From positions 1,375,368 through 1,439,367 of the forward strand of contig NZ_QBKB01000002.1 in the NCBI RefSeq assembly GCF_004137855.1: a stretch of 64,000 bases of DNA, written 5' to 3'. The stretch comes from Methanohalophilus profundi. Lineage in GTDB: Archaea > Halobacteriota > Methanosarcinia > Methanosarcinales > Methanosarcinaceae. This document shows positions 48,485-57,587 of the stretch, piece by piece. The position numbers and the translations under genes were made by a program. The notes under the pieces were generated by a model. It was given only the letters and a program-made list of their open reading frames with translations. It had not been told where the DNA came from and did no database searches. Numbering within the stretch: position 1 is the stretch's first letter; each line of letters opens with the position of its first letter.

Positions 48485-48826
48485 ATGAGTCGTCTTGGTT
48501 ATTCAACGGTTACCGGATTGGATGAAAACGTTGAAGCTGTGCTTTGTTATCTAGGTTTCTGGATCACAGGTCTTATATTCCTTCTCATAGAAAGGGAAAA
48601 CAGGTTTGTACAATTCCATGCATTGCAGTCTATACTAACATTTTTGCCTCTTTCTGTAGCTATCTATCTCATTGCCTGGATTCCATATGTAGGCTGGATA
48701 CTTGCTGATATTGGAGGATTCTTTTCCCTTTTCCTGACACTTGTCCTTGTAATTATGGCATGGAGGGGTGCAAAGTTCAGGCTGCCTTTTTCAGGAAAAA
48801 TTGCCTATGAAAAGATTTATAGATGA
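48485..48826 (+). CDS. Small membrane protein at the end of the rnf operon (DUF4870-like)
   Basis: A 113-residue protein with three or four hydrophobic segments: AVLCYLGFWITGLIFLLIERENRFV and WIPYVGWILADIGGFF are typical of DUF4870 proteins. Position and size match the last gene of the M. acetivorans rnf operon. The role is unknown; an accessory or assembly part of the Rnf complex is inferred. ATG 48485 follows GAGGTGAT. Confidence 0.8.
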   Translation: MSRLGYSTVTGLDENVEAVLCYLGFWITGLIFLLIERENRFVQFHALQSILTFLPLSVAIYLIAWIPYVGWILADIGGFFSLFLTLVLVIMAWRGAKFRLPFSGKIAYEKIYR

Positions 48827-48845
48827 AGCCTCTTCTGGCTTCATC
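48822..48845 (+). terminator. Stem-loop at the end of the rnf operon
   Basis: GATGAAGCC and GGCTTCATC form a perfect nine-pair stem with a six-base loop (TCTTCT), overlapping the stop codon of the last gene. No long T-run follows directly, so it may end transcription or protect the 3' end of the mRNA. Confidence 0.55.
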
Positions 48846-48925
48846 TCCTGTCATGTTTTGCGAAAATTTAAACTCTAATTAACTCTTATTCTTACCCCCT
48901 TGCTCCCCGTATCTGGAGGATAGCT

Positions 48926-49882
48926 ATGAAAGAAGAAATATGGATTGAAAAATACAGGCCCTACATGCTTGAAGATGTGGTGGGACAATCAGATACAATT
49001 GAAAGATTGCGGTCCTATATAAAAACCAATAATCTTCCACACTTGCTTTTTTCAGGTCCGCCCGGTGTAGGAAAAACAGCTACTGCCGTATCAATTGCCA
49101 GAGAACTCTTTGGGGATGATTGGCGGGAAAACTTCACTGAACTGAATGCCTCGGATGAGCGCGGTATTGATGTGGTCAGGACCAAAATAAAGAATTTTGC
49201 AAAGACTTCCCCGATTGGTGGAGCGGATTTTAAGATAATCTTTCTTGATGAAGCTGATGCTCTCACACCTGATGCTCAGTCTGCATTGAGACGTACCATG
49301 GAACGTTATACGAACAATTGCAGATTCATTCTTTCATGTAACTATTCTTCCAAGATCATTGAGCCAATCCAATCCAGATGTGCTGTTTACAGGTTCCGTC
49401 CTCTTTCCGATGATGCAATAGGCAAACGGTGTCAGCATATAGCAGAAAAGGAAGGTCTGGATATTGCAGATGATGGTATTGAAGCCATCAAATATGTTGC
49501 AGAAGGGGATATGCGCAAAGCAATAAACGCCGTTCAGGCTGCTTCAATGTTTGATTCCAGTATTCATGCGGACAGTATCTATCGGATTACTGCCACGGCT
49601 CACCCTGAAGAAATAAAATCCCTTTTGGAAAGTGCTCTTGGGGGCAACTTTATTTCATCTCGCAAAAAGCTTGAAGATTTAATGGTTTTAAGGGGTTTGT
49701 CGGGGGAAGATGTTGTAGGTCAGGTTTACAGATCTCTCTTTGATCTTGATATGCCTGCCCGGAAACTTGTCTCTATTGTTGATGTGCTGGGTGAAATCGA
49801 TTTCAGGATAACTGAGGGGGCTGATGAGCGCATCCAGCTGGATGCTTTACTTGCCCATCTCTCCATTGAAGGTGAGGAATAA
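48926..49882 (+). CDS. rfcS: Replication factor C small subunit
   Basis: The clamp-loader ATPase that loads PCNA. Walker A is [17 protein letters not shown], Walker B is [15 protein letters not shown], and the SRC motif appears in [11 protein letters not shown]. The 318 residues are normal. The N-terminal [16 protein letters not shown] is typical. It begins a short unit with the export protein at 49892. Confidence 0.95.
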   Translation: MKEEIWIEKYRPYMLEDVVGQSDTIERLRSYIKTNNLPHLLFSGPPGVGKTATAVSIARELFGDDWRENFTELNASDERGIDVVRTKIKNFAKTSPIGGADFKIIFLDEADALTPDAQSALRRTMERYTNNCRFILSCNYSSKIIEPIQSRCAVYRFRPLSDDAIGKRCQHIAEKEGLDIADDGIEAIKYVAEGDMRKAINAVQAASMFDSSIHADSIYRITATAHPEEIKSLLESALGGNFISSRKKLEDLMVLRGLSGEDVVGQVYRSLFDLDMPARKLVSIVDVLGEIDFRITEGADERIQLDALLAHLSIEGEE

Positions 49883-49891
49883 GGTTATTGA

Positions 49892-50398
49892 ATGCTTTTT
49901 GGTGAGTATCTTATCGATTTACTGGGTTCTGTTCCTTCCTGGCTTGCTACCATAGTAATGGCTGCTTTACCGGTAGCCGAGCTCAGGGGTGCAATCCCAA
50001 TAGCTATAGGTTTATACAATATGTCTCCCCTGGAAGCATATTCTCTGGCCGTTTTTGGTAATATGCTCCCGGTGATACCTCTTTTATTATTTCTTGAACC
50101 GGTATCATCCTGGCTCAGGCGTTTTTACATTTTAGATGGGTTTTTTGGATGGCTTTTTGCACGCACCCATCGTAACCATTCGGAGAGATTTGAAAAATAC
50201 GGAACTATGGCATTGGTAATGTTTGTGGCCATTCCGCTTCCGATTACCGGTGCATGGACCGGCTGTGCAGCAGCTTTTGTTTTTGGAATAAAATTCAGAC
50301 ACGCTCTTATTGCCATTCTGGCAGGGGTCATGATTGCCGGTTTTATAGTGACAATATCCACACTGGTGGGAATTGGGTTTATGGATCTTATAGTTTAA
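49892..50398 (+). CDS. Small multidrug export protein family (COG2426)
   Basis: A 168-residue membrane protein with about five hydrophobic segments. MAALPVAELRGAIPIAIGL, then the RTHRNHSERFEKYGTMALVMFVAIPLP motif and GAWTGCAAAFVFG are characteristic of COG2426. The family is annotated as a putative small multidrug export protein without firm evidence. It lies 9 bases after rfcS and converges with the histone gene. Confidence 0.85.
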   Translation: MLFGEYLIDLLGSVPSWLATIVMAALPVAELRGAIPIAIGLYNMSPLEAYSLAVFGNMLPVIPLLLFLEPVSSWLRRFYILDGFFGWLFARTHRNHSERFEKYGTMALVMFVAIPLPITGAWTGCAAAFVFGIKFRHALIAILAGVMIAGFIVTISTLVGIGFMDLIV

Positions 50399-50400
50399 AC

Positions 50401-50622
50401 TTAGTCACGTGTCTTGCGTGCAATATCAACTGCCATTTTTATATCTTCTTCTTTAACTGTTTTCCTTCCTGCGTGCCTGGCAAGAGCAATGGCTTCATTC
50501 GATATTTTCATGCCGTATTCTTCCAGTATCCTGGCAAGTTCCTCACTTGCACTTTCACTGATTCTCTCTGCACCTGCTTCTCTGATTACTCTCCCAACTG
50601 GTGCAACTGGTATTATTGTCAT
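50401..50622 (-). CDS. Archaeal histone
   Basis: A 73-residue histone fold protein that wraps DNA. Three helices are visible: IIPVAPVGRVIREAGAERIS, a long central helix with SASEELARILEEYGMKISNEAIALARHAG and the third KTVKEEDIKMAVDIA. It has no tails. The A/T-rich stretch upstream serves it and the DUF6951-like gene. Confidence 0.96.
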   Translation of the reverse strand: MTIIPVAPVGRVIREAGAERISESASEELARILEEYGMKISNEAIALARHAGRKTVKEEDIKMAVDIARKTRD

Positions 50623-50668
50623 CCTATCTTTTGTCTCCTGCTATTGGATAATTTATGTGTTTATTGGT

Positions 50669-50998
50669 TTAGTCCTCAGTTTCTTCATCAAAATCGATAC
50701 TGACGCTACCTGATTCTTTTGCCAGTGTTTTGGAAATGAATCCTGATTCAAGGTGGCAGGCATGAATTGCTCCACTTGGAACTATACAGGTTGGGCATGT
50801 GTGTGCTTCCTGCGCCTTTTTGGTGATATAGTTGTCACGGATGTCAAAAATATCCATTTTTGGTACTTCCATCTTTGACATTCCCTGTATTTTTTTGCAG
50901 TCACTGGCAATATCGACGTTAATCTTTTTACCTTCTTTTTCTGCGTTAATTTTGTGCTTGTAACCACAGATTCTTGAGTTTACAGTAACTTCTGTCAT
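50669..50998 (-). CDS. Conserved protein of unknown function (DUF6951-like)
   Basis: A 109-residue soluble protein starting MTEVTVNSRICGYKHKINAE, with cysteines in CGYKH, SDCKKI and HTCPTC and HACH that may bind a metal. The pattern fits small conserved methanogen proteins (DUF6951); the assignment is tentative. It is directly upstream of the histone gene and may share its transcript. The function is unknown. Confidence 0.65.
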   Translation of the reverse strand: MTEVTVNSRICGYKHKINAEKEGKKINVDIASDCKKIQGMSKMEVPKMDIFDIRDNYITKKAQEAHTCPTCIVPSGAIHACHLESGFISKTLAKESGSVSIDFDEETED

Positions 50999-51076
50999 AT
51001 TTTCACTCCTGTTAAGGTTGATGTTTCTATCTAATAATTATGTTTGGTTGCCTTATATAAGAGTTATGCGCGCTTA

Positions 51077-51086
51077 TCACAAAACC
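51077..51086. promoter_or_regulatory. TCACAAAACC element upstream of the unknown gene
   Basis: The ten bases TCACAAAACC are identical to the right half of the inverted repeat before ramA (51852-51861). They lie about 55 bases upstream of a TATA-like TTAAATA near 51139. Related half-sites occur before mttB. Confidence 0.45.
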
Positions 51087-51212
51087 ATTGTAATTATGTT
51101 CGTAGCTGTAGCTTTTAACAGACAATAATTCGACATACTTAAATATCCAAAAGAAAGAGATTATTAGCAGTTCATTAAAATGACTTAATCATTCTTTTAT
51201 GAGGGATACAAA

Positions 51213-51797
51213 TTGGATAAAGATAAAATAATTGAACAGGTTCTTGAAAAACTGGGTCAGGTAAAAGGTGTAGGTGCTACAACACTACTTTCTTCAGATG
51301 ACAGGGAAACCATAAGGAAAATGGAGGAAAAGGCTGACCAGATGACTTTAATGGGTCTGGGCAGAGGTGATAACCAGGGCGTGAAAAAAGTACTTGATAT
51401 GGATGTACTTGTATCTTTCCTTACGGATATGGATTATGAATGGCCCTGTGGTCCAAATGTAATCTTAAAGCATAAAGATAAAAAAGTAGGTGAAGACACT
51501 GAGGATGCCGAAAGGATTAAAGAAGTGGAAAAGTGTGCCGATTCTCTTGTAATAGGAAATATTATCATTTATGACAAGGGGGTCCTTATGGAGGCCAATA
51601 GCAGCAAGGAACCGCTTGTAGTTGTCCTCCCGCCCAAAGAATGTGAACCTGTCAGCTGTATTGAAGGCGTTAGTGATGCAATTCTGGCTTCCCCCTCGCC
51701 ACCGACTGATGAATACATTAAAGAAAGGATGTATGAGAAGAATGAATGTGGGAGAGGTACATTCCTACTGGGATTTGATTTTGAGAACAAAAGCTGA
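51213..51797 (+). CDS. Unrecognised protein upstream of ramA
   Basis: A 194-residue soluble protein that opens KDKIIEQVLEKLGQVKGVGA, followed by a region rich in charged helices. There are Cys at EWPCGPN, EVEKCADS, PPKECEPVSC and NECGRG, which could bind a metal or corrinoid-related cofactor. I do not recognise a family. It lies 127 bases upstream of ramA and shares a promoter element with it, so a role in methylamine metabolism is suggested by context only. The start is TTG at 51213, with GAGGGAT upstream; the spacing is fair. Confidence 0.6.
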   Translation: MDKDKIIEQVLEKLGQVKGVGATTLLSSDDRETIRKMEEKADQMTLMGLGRGDNQGVKKVLDMDVLVSFLTDMDYEWPCGPNVILKHKDKKVGEDTEDAERIKEVEKCADSLVIGNIIIYDKGVLMEANSSKEPLVVVLPPKECEPVSCIEGVSDAILASPSPPTDEYIKERMYEKNECGRGTFLLGFDFENKS

Positions 51798-51836
51798 TTT
51801 ACAGTTTATAGCAATTTAATTATTATGTAACAGTGT

Positions 51837-51861
51837 GGTTTTGTGATTACTTCACAAAACC
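51837..51861. promoter_or_regulatory. 10-bp inverted repeat upstream of the ramA TATA box
   Basis: GGTTTTGTGA (51837-51846) and TCACAAAACC (51852-51861) form a perfect palindrome over a five-base spacer. TTATATA follows directly at 51862-51868 and fits the ramA TATA box. A regulator bound here would touch the basal promoter. Confidence 0.55.
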
Positions 51862-51868
51862 TTATATA
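51862..51868 (+). promoter_or_regulatory. ramA TATA box
   Basis: TTATATA about 57 bases upstream of the ramA start codon, with transcription expected to begin about 25 bases downstream near 51890. Confidence 0.5.
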
Positions 51869-51924
51869 CCTTCGGATTTTATCTTCTTTATGCATTACTT
51901 TCTGTATTAATAGAGGTGTATAAA

Positions 51925-53550
51925 ATGTATGGTATTGCTCTAGATTTGGGAACAAGTGGTTTTCGGGCACAATTGATTGATCTTGATACGAAGGATGTTT
52001 TAAAGACTGCTATTACGATGCGCCATCCACTGCCGGGCGGAAATGTGATGGATCATCTGGATTTTTCTATTCAGGTAGGTCCCGATATTTCACATGAAAT
52101 AATGATGGATACGGTAAAGAAAATAATCGAAAGATTTGATGTTGACCCGGCAGATATCAGACGTATTGCTATATGTGGAAATCCTATACAGCTTTCAATT
52201 TTCCAGAACATTGAGATCCGCGACCTGGCTTATGCAGGTGAAAACAAACAAAAAAAGCTTGGTGTCGAAAATGTGGTGCGTGATGCTCGGGTTTTCGATG
52301 CCTCTGAGATATTTGATGGTGTGATTCCCCTTCCAAATTGCGAAATCATAGTCCCCCCCGCAATCAAACATGAAATTGGTGCCGATGCACTGGCAATGAT
52401 GATTAAGACCGATTTCTATGAACAGGAAAAACCTTCTCTTGTAACGGATTATGGTACCAATGCCGAAATGGCACTTAAAATAGGGGAAAAGATCATTACT
52501 GGCAGTGCAGCTGCGGGTCCTGCAATTGAGGGGCAGGGTATATCCTGTGGTATGCTTGCAAGTCCCGGTGCAATATCCGACGTAAATCCTGAGGGTGATT
52601 ATTGGAGAATTACGATTTTGGATGAAGATATGTCTCCCCGTAAAGCCCATCTGATTGACCCGACTACCGGTGACATAAAAGAAGCCAGTGACCTGATTGC
52701 AAAAGGGATTACAGGTACGGGTGTAATTGCGTCAATTTCTGTTGCCCTGGATACTGGATTAATCAAGAAACTTCCAAATCTACCCAACGGTAAAATTATC
52801 CTGGCCGATGGTGTGGAAATTTATGACAGGGATATTGAAGAAGCAGGCAAAGCTATTGGTGCGATACGTGCTGCACACCTGACTTTACTTGTTGAAGCAG
52901 GTCTTGCCTATGAAGACCTTGATTATATGTATATGTCCGGTGCAACAGGTGCATATATTGACGCGGACAAAGCCAGAATACTGGGGTCCTGCCCAAACTT
53001 TTCCAAATCAATAGTGCAATTTGGTAACACTTCAATCTCCCTTGCAAGGGAACTTGTATTTGATGGAGGTCGCCTTGAGGATGTTAAGGAAGTAGCCAAC
53101 AGAATTAAGGCTGACCATTTGATGATGGCCGAAAGCAAAACGTTCTCGAACTTCTATGTTTGTGAACTTTCCTACTGGACACAGGGAATGCCCATTGAAA
53201 CATATAATCAGATGCTTGAAATGTATGGTCTTCCAACATTACCTGAACCTTATAAGGATCCTGTAATTGAAAAAAGGACCATAAAGGATATTGATGAAGT
53301 AGGCAAAGAAGGCCTCGAAGTTGTGAGCAATCTGGGAATAGTAATAGAAGAGGAGGCTCCGGATTGCATTCTTTGCCGTAAGTGTGAGGAGGAATGCCCC
53401 GAAGATGCCATTATAGCGCTGGAAGAAGGCGGTAAGAAATATGTGCATTATGATAGTGAAAAATGCCTTGGAACTTCCTGCCATCGCTGTGTTGCAATTT
53501 GTCCGGTGGACGCAATTCATTACATAGACATTGATATCAAAACAATCTGA
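51925..53550 (+). CDS. ramA: RamA, reductive activator of methylamine corrinoid proteins
   Basis: RamA reduces Co(II) of methylamine corrinoid proteins to active Co(I) with ATP. It begins YGIALDLGTSGFRAQLIDLD, an ASKHA-type ATPase start. LVTDYGTNAEMALKIGEKI, YMSGATGAYID and FGNTSISLARELVF follow. The C-terminus has two [4Fe-4S] sites, CILCRKCEEECP and CLGTSCHRCVAICP. The 541 residues match the 539 of M. barkeri RamA. ATG 51925 follows GAGGTG. mttB lies 674 bases downstream. Confidence 0.95.
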   Translation: MYGIALDLGTSGFRAQLIDLDTKDVLKTAITMRHPLPGGNVMDHLDFSIQVGPDISHEIMMDTVKKIIERFDVDPADIRRIAICGNPIQLSIFQNIEIRDLAYAGENKQKKLGVENVVRDARVFDASEIFDGVIPLPNCEIIVPPAIKHEIGADALAMMIKTDFYEQEKPSLVTDYGTNAEMALKIGEKIITGSAAAGPAIEGQGISCGMLASPGAISDVNPEGDYWRITILDEDMSPRKAHLIDPTTGDIKEASDLIAKGITGTGVIASISVALDTGLIKKLPNLPNGKIILADGVEIYDRDIEEAGKAIGAIRAAHLTLLVEAGLAYEDLDYMYMSGATGAYIDADKARILGSCPNFSKSIVQFGNTSISLARELVFDGGRLEDVKEVANRIKADHLMMAESKTFSNFYVCELSYWTQGMPIETYNQMLEMYGLPTLPEPYKDPVIEKRTIKDIDEVGKEGLEVVSNLGIVIEEEAPDCILCRKCEEECPEDAIIALEEGGKKYVHYDSEKCLGTSCHRCVAICPVDAIHYIDIDIKTI

Positions 53551-53562
53551 TATCTCTATTTT

Positions 53563-53590
53563 TTAGCGGGCGCGTGTGGAGCGCGCTTTT
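53563..53590 (+). terminator. GC-rich hairpin with T-rich tail after ramA
   Basis: GCGCG (53570-53574) pairs with CGCGC (53582-53586), and the next bases are TTTTCTTCTT. It lies 20-35 bases after the ramA stop and is the likely terminator. Confidence 0.6.
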
Positions 53591-53868
53591 CTTCTTATTT
53601 ATAATTTCCGTTTGTGTCACTTATAATTCTGTATTCCTATTGTTACTCTGTATTGATATTTAGAAACAACATTGTCTGTATAATCAATATTAATATGTTG
53701 GATAATACTTGTGTGTTATTGGGGGTTTTGGAGCAAATTGCCTTGTTTTTGTAATGTAATTTTGTTGCAAAATATATTTGATATAAACGGTGCCCATTAT
53801 CATCGATAATTCAACATTGATAACATTGGGCCGATGACAAATAGAATTGATTTTTAGTTGATTTCCAG

Positions 53869-53911
53869 ATCACAAATCGATTAATATCTACTATTCTTTC
53901 CCTTTTGTGAT
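53869..53911. promoter_or_regulatory. Paired ATCACAAA / TTTTGTGAT sites upstream of mttB
   Basis: ATCACAAA (53869-53876) and TTTTGTGAT (53903-53911) form a spaced inverted pair about 40-80 bases upstream of the mttB TATA box. They resemble the ramA repeat halves (TCACAAAACC and GGTTTTGTGA). Confidence 0.45.
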
Positions 53912-53947
53912 AATTAATGGGGACACCTCGGTCTGCTATTCACCGAC

Positions 53948-54224
53948 AAATATATATGGGCGTATTAAAAATTAGATTATGACAGCTAGTAATGGAGATG
54001 GAACTTACAGCACTACAAATTTGACGGATATTCGGCAAAGTTTGTTATGTTTATTTATGGAGGTTGTAAGTTTGCCAATGGATAAGGGTTGGTTTTCCTT
54101 CCCGTAATTTGTTGGCTAAAAAATTGCATGGGATGCGGATTACCCATCTCCTGATCCGATGTAAACCTGTGCTGGTGGCTATCCACCAAACCACGATATT
54201 GAATAAATATAGGAGTGAAAGGAA
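53948..54224 (+). promoter_or_regulatory. mttB promoter and long 5' leader
   Basis: AAATATATAT at 53948-53957 is the TATA box. Transcription would begin near 53980, leaving about 245 bases before the mttB ATG at 54225. Long untranslated leaders are known for methylamine methyltransferase operons in Methanosarcina. Small frames in it (for example ATG 53979) lack a ribosome site. The rest of 53591-53868 is A/T-rich with nothing I can name. Confidence 0.55.
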
Positions 54225-55715
54225 ATGAAAGAACACTACTATCCAGGCGCACGCCCATTGGAAGGTGTCGAACTTAATCTCTTCTCCGAAGATGATTTAA
54301 GAAAGATCCATTATGCAACAATGGAATGTTTCATGAACCCTGGTATTCAGGTTTCTGATGCTGAAGCAAGACAGATTTTCAAGGAAGCCGGCTGTGAAGT
54401 CGATGAAAAGAATCAGGTCGTAAAGATTCCTGAATTCCTTGTAAACAGAGCTCTCATGGATTCTCCCTCAAAGTTTACTCTCTGGGGACGGGAAAAGAAA
54501 AACAATACTGTACAGGAGCATAAGGGTAAGGTCAATTGGACTTGCTTCGGTACTGGTGTCAAGATGTGCAACTATGAAGCACCAGGCAAGTACAAGACTG
54601 TCGATTCCGTTGAGCAAGATGTAGCAGACACTGCCAAAGTTTGTGACTGGGCAGACAACATTGACTACTACTCCCTCGCAGTATCTGCCAGAGACTGGGC
54701 AGGTAAGGGTGCACAGGATGTTCACGAAACATTCACACCATTGACCAACACCTCAAAGCACTTCCACCACATTGACCCTGTAGGCGAAAGTGTCGAATAT
54801 TACAGGGACATGGTCCATGCCTACTACGGTGGAGACGAAGAAGAAGCCCGTAAGAAACCAATTTTCTCCATGCTTCTCTGTCCAACCAGCCCACTTGAAC
54901 TCAGCAGCAACGCATGTCAGGTTATCATAAAGGGTTCACGCTTTGGTATCCCTGTAAATGTCCTGAGTATGGCTATGTCCGGCGGTTCATCTCCTGTATT
55001 CCGTGCTGGTACTCTCGTTACACACAATGCAGAGGTCCTTGCAGGTATCGTACTTGCGCAGCTTGTAGTACCAGGTACTTCAGTATGGTATGGTAGTTCA
55101 ACTACAACCTTCGACCTGAAGAGGGGTACTGCTCCAGTAGGTGCACCTGAACTTGGTCTTATCAGTGCGGCAGTCGGTAAACTTGCACAGTTCTATGGCC
55201 TCCCGTCCTTTGTTGCAGGTACCTAGTCAGATGCCAAGGTCCCAGATGGCCAGGCAGGTCACGAGAAGACAATGACTACCCTGCTTCCTGCATTCTCCGG
55301 ATGTAACACCCTTTATGGTGCAGGTATGCTTGAACTCGGTATGACCTTCTCTCTTGAGCAGCTCGTATTCGACAATGACATGATCGAGATGACCAAATCC
55401 GCCATGCGTGGAATTCCTGTTGACGAACTTACCCTTGGTGTAGAATCCATCCAGAAGGTAGGAATTGGTAAGAACTTCCTTGCACACAAACAGACAAGGA
55501 ACTACATCGACAGAGTATCTGATCCAAAACTCATCAACAGGGATATGTTCGGTGACTGGGAAGCAGCAGGTTCTAAAGAACTTGCAACCGTTGCTCACGA
55601 AAAGGTGGTTGACGTCATGAAGAACCATGAAGTTACACCTGTCGATGCTGACCTCATGAAAGATATGAAGGCTGTCATGGACAGAGCAGACGAAGATGTC
55701 AGGAACGCAATGTAA
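54225..55715 (+). CDS. mttB: Trimethylamine methyltransferase MttB with pyrrolysine
   Basis: MttB moves a methyl group from trimethylamine to the corrinoid protein MttC. The 496-residue frame has one in-frame TAG at codon 334 (55224-55226), the same residue as pyrrolysine in M. barkeri MttB. The frame stays open and conserved on both sides: [16 protein letters not shown] before it and [19 protein letters not shown] after. The real stop is TAA at 55713-55715. The N-terminal [20 protein letters not shown] and GFMNPGIQ-like [18 protein letters not shown] are also typical. GTGAAAGGAA precedes the ATG. Confidence 0.97.
55224..55226 (+). other. Amber codon read as pyrrolysine (MttB residue 334)
   Basis: TAG lies in frame between VAGT and SDAKVPD, with open conserved sequence after it. 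Known MttB proteins insert pyrrolysine here, near the active site. Confidence 0.95.
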
Positions 55716-55748
55716 TTTAATTTCAATTTAAATTTTAGGAGAATAAAA

Positions 55749-56399
55749 ATGGCTACACAGGAAGAGTTGCAAGAGAAAGGAAAAGCTGCAGTCATGGACT
55801 TTGATGAAGATGCAGTTGTAGAAATTGCAGAAGAATGTATCTCTGCAGGACTTGACCCGGTTGCACTCATTCAGGACGGTTTCACAATCGGAATGAACGA
55901 GATTGGGGACCAGTTCGAGCAGGGAACCCTTTTCCTTCCACACGTTATTGCTGCATCCGAAGCAATGAGCGCAGGCGTTGAGGTTCTCACTCCCGAACTT
56001 GAGAAACTCAGCTCAAAAATGGAAGACAAAGGTACAATTGCAATTGGTACTGTAGAAGGTGACATTCACACCATCGGTAAGGATATCGTTGCAACCATGC
56101 TCAAGATCGCTGGTTTCAATGTAATCGATCTCGGAAGAGATGTACCAATTGCTGATTACGTTACTGCTGTTAAAGAAAACAACCCAGACATCATTGGTTC
56201 CTCTGCTCTGATGACCACCACAATGGTCCTTCAGACACAGATTGAAGAACAGCTCAAGGAAGCTGGTGTACGTGATGGTGTCAAAACCATGGTAGGAGGA
56301 GCTCCTGTAACCCAGGACTGGGCTGACAAAATTGGCGCAGACATCTATGGAGAGAACGCATCCGACGTAGTCGTCAAATGCAAGGCAGCAATGGAATAA
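55749..56399 (+). CDS. mttC: Trimethylamine corrinoid protein MttC
   Basis: Accepts the methyl group from MttB and passes it to MtbA. An N-terminal four-helix cap domain (about 1-85, with GMNEIGDQFEQGTLFLPHVI) leads to the Rossmann corrinoid domain. EGDIHTIGKDIVATMLKIAG contains the cobalt-ligating histidine (DxHxxG). SALMTTTMVLQTQIEEQL and VGGAPVTQDWADKIGADIYG are conserved. The gene lies 33 bases after mttB with a GGAG site, so it is in the same operon. Confidence 0.96.
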   Translation: MATQEELQEKGKAAVMDFDEDAVVEIAEECISAGLDPVALIQDGFTIGMNEIGDQFEQGTLFLPHVIAASEAMSAGVEVLTPELEKLSSKMEDKGTIAIGTVEGDIHTIGKDIVATMLKIAGFNVIDLGRDVPIADYVTAVKENNPDIIGSSALMTTTMVLQTQIEEQLKEAGVRDGVKTMVGGAPVTQDWADKIGADIYGENASDVVVKCKAAME

Positions 56400-56413
56400 T
56401 TCCGTTGATGTGC

Positions 56414-56439
56414 GTGGGTGTATTGTTTAATACACCCAC
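56414..56439 (+). terminator. 11-bp perfect stem-loop between mttC and mttP
   Basis: GTGGGTGTATT (56414-56424) and AATACACCCAC (56429-56439) pair perfectly over the loop GTTT. No T-run follows. It may cap the mttBC transcript or protect its 3' end, with mttP expressed at lower level or from its own promoter in the A/T-rich sequence after it. Confidence 0.6.
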
Positions 56440-56518
56440 AAATTTATAACCTCTCTAATATCTATATATATTTGCTATATCAACTATAAATATTTGTAAA
56501 TGAACTGGAGGATTTTGT

Positions 56519-57565
56519 TTGGTAGATCTACAAGCATTAAGACAAGCAGAACATGGAAGACGTATCCGCAATGGATATATGTGGGCACTTTTCTGTGCTG
56601 TACTTTGGGGTATCTGGTATATACCAGGTACTGTTGTATGGGGTCTTACACCCTTCGTTGAAATGTACACTGAAGTCGCATCAACAAGCGGCGACGGTAT
56701 GGCATTGATAGTTACTGCAGTATTGATTACTGCATTAAATGCTGTTACAGTTGTACTCGCACTATTCGTATGGAATGGTGTGCTTGGTAATTATGGTGAA
56801 ATGATAAGGACAGCCAAGTCTTTCCACCCCTGTTCCAAGTGGTTCTTATTAGCATCTGTATTTGGTGGACCGGTTGCAATTCTTGGTTCCTTTATGGCAA
56901 TGGGATTTGTCGGAGGAGCTTTTGCAGCGGTTGCCGCTTTGCTTTATCCTGTTATAGGTGCCGCACTTGCCAACGTATGGCATGGTGAGAAGATCAGTAA
57001 GAGGGCAGCAATGGGTATTTTTGTTATCATCGCCGGTGGAATTACCATCTTTGGTGGCGGTGTAATTACTGAACTCCAGGCAGGAAGTGTTGGCTGGATG
57101 GGATATCTCGGTGGTCTTATGGCTGCAACTGGATGGGGTATCGAAGGTGCTGTTGCTGACAAGGGACTTGACGTTGCAAATGCCGATGTCGGTCTTCACC
57201 TGAGATTCATCGCGGAACTTGCTATTTGGATAATCATTGCGCTGCCTTTGCTCGCAATCATGGGTTACCCGGTCTTCACATATGCATTCCAGATATTCCA
57301 GCCTCTGACAATACTCATGTTCGTATTTGCAGGAATCACTTTCGGATTCTGTTATGTGTCCTGGTATAAGTCCTTCCCACTTATCGGTGTCGGACGTGGT
57401 CAGGGTATTGCAAATCTGTACGGTATGTTTGCTGTGATTTCCACAATTTTGTTCTTCGGTGATGTACCACAGTGGACTGTGCTGGTTGGTGGTGCTCTCT
57501 GTATCGTTGGTAGTTTCATAATGTTCTCCGAAGAGAGTCTGGAACTCGAAACACTAAGGAACTAA
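56519..57565 (+). CDS. mttP: Trimethylamine permease MttP
   Basis: A 348-residue membrane protein with about ten hydrophobic segments, resembling drug/metabolite transporters. It opens EHGRRIRNGYMWALFCAVLWGIWYIPG. AAMGIFVIIAGGITIFGGG and GVGRGQGIANLYGMFAV are typical. It lies in the mtt operon and is taken to import trimethylamine, by analogy with MttP of Methanosarcina; direct transport data are limited. The start is TTG at 56519 after GGAGG. Its stop is 22 bases before the next ATG. Confidence 0.9.
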   Translation: MVDLQALRQAEHGRRIRNGYMWALFCAVLWGIWYIPGTVVWGLTPFVEMYTEVASTSGDGMALIVTAVLITALNAVTVVLALFVWNGVLGNYGEMIRTAKSFHPCSKWFLLASVFGGPVAILGSFMAMGFVGGAFAAVAALLYPVIGAALANVWHGEKISKRAAMGIFVIIAGGITIFGGGVITELQAGSVGWMGYLGGLMAATGWGIEGAVADKGLDVANADVGLHLRFIAELAIWIIIALPLLAIMGYPVFTYAFQIFQPLTILMFVFAGITFGFCYVSWYKSFPLIGVGRGQGIANLYGMFAVISTILFFGDVPQWTVLVGGALCIVGSFIMFSEESLELETLRN

Positions 57566-57587
57566 AGTGATCAGGAGGTATACAAGA

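Noticed and set aside
53979-54110. Short frame of about 43 codons in the mttB leader
   Set aside because: No ribosome site and no similarity; it lies at the predicted transcription start.
55224-55226. mttB as a pseudogene truncated by a stop
   Set aside because: The TAG is at the known pyrrolysine codon and the conserved frame continues.
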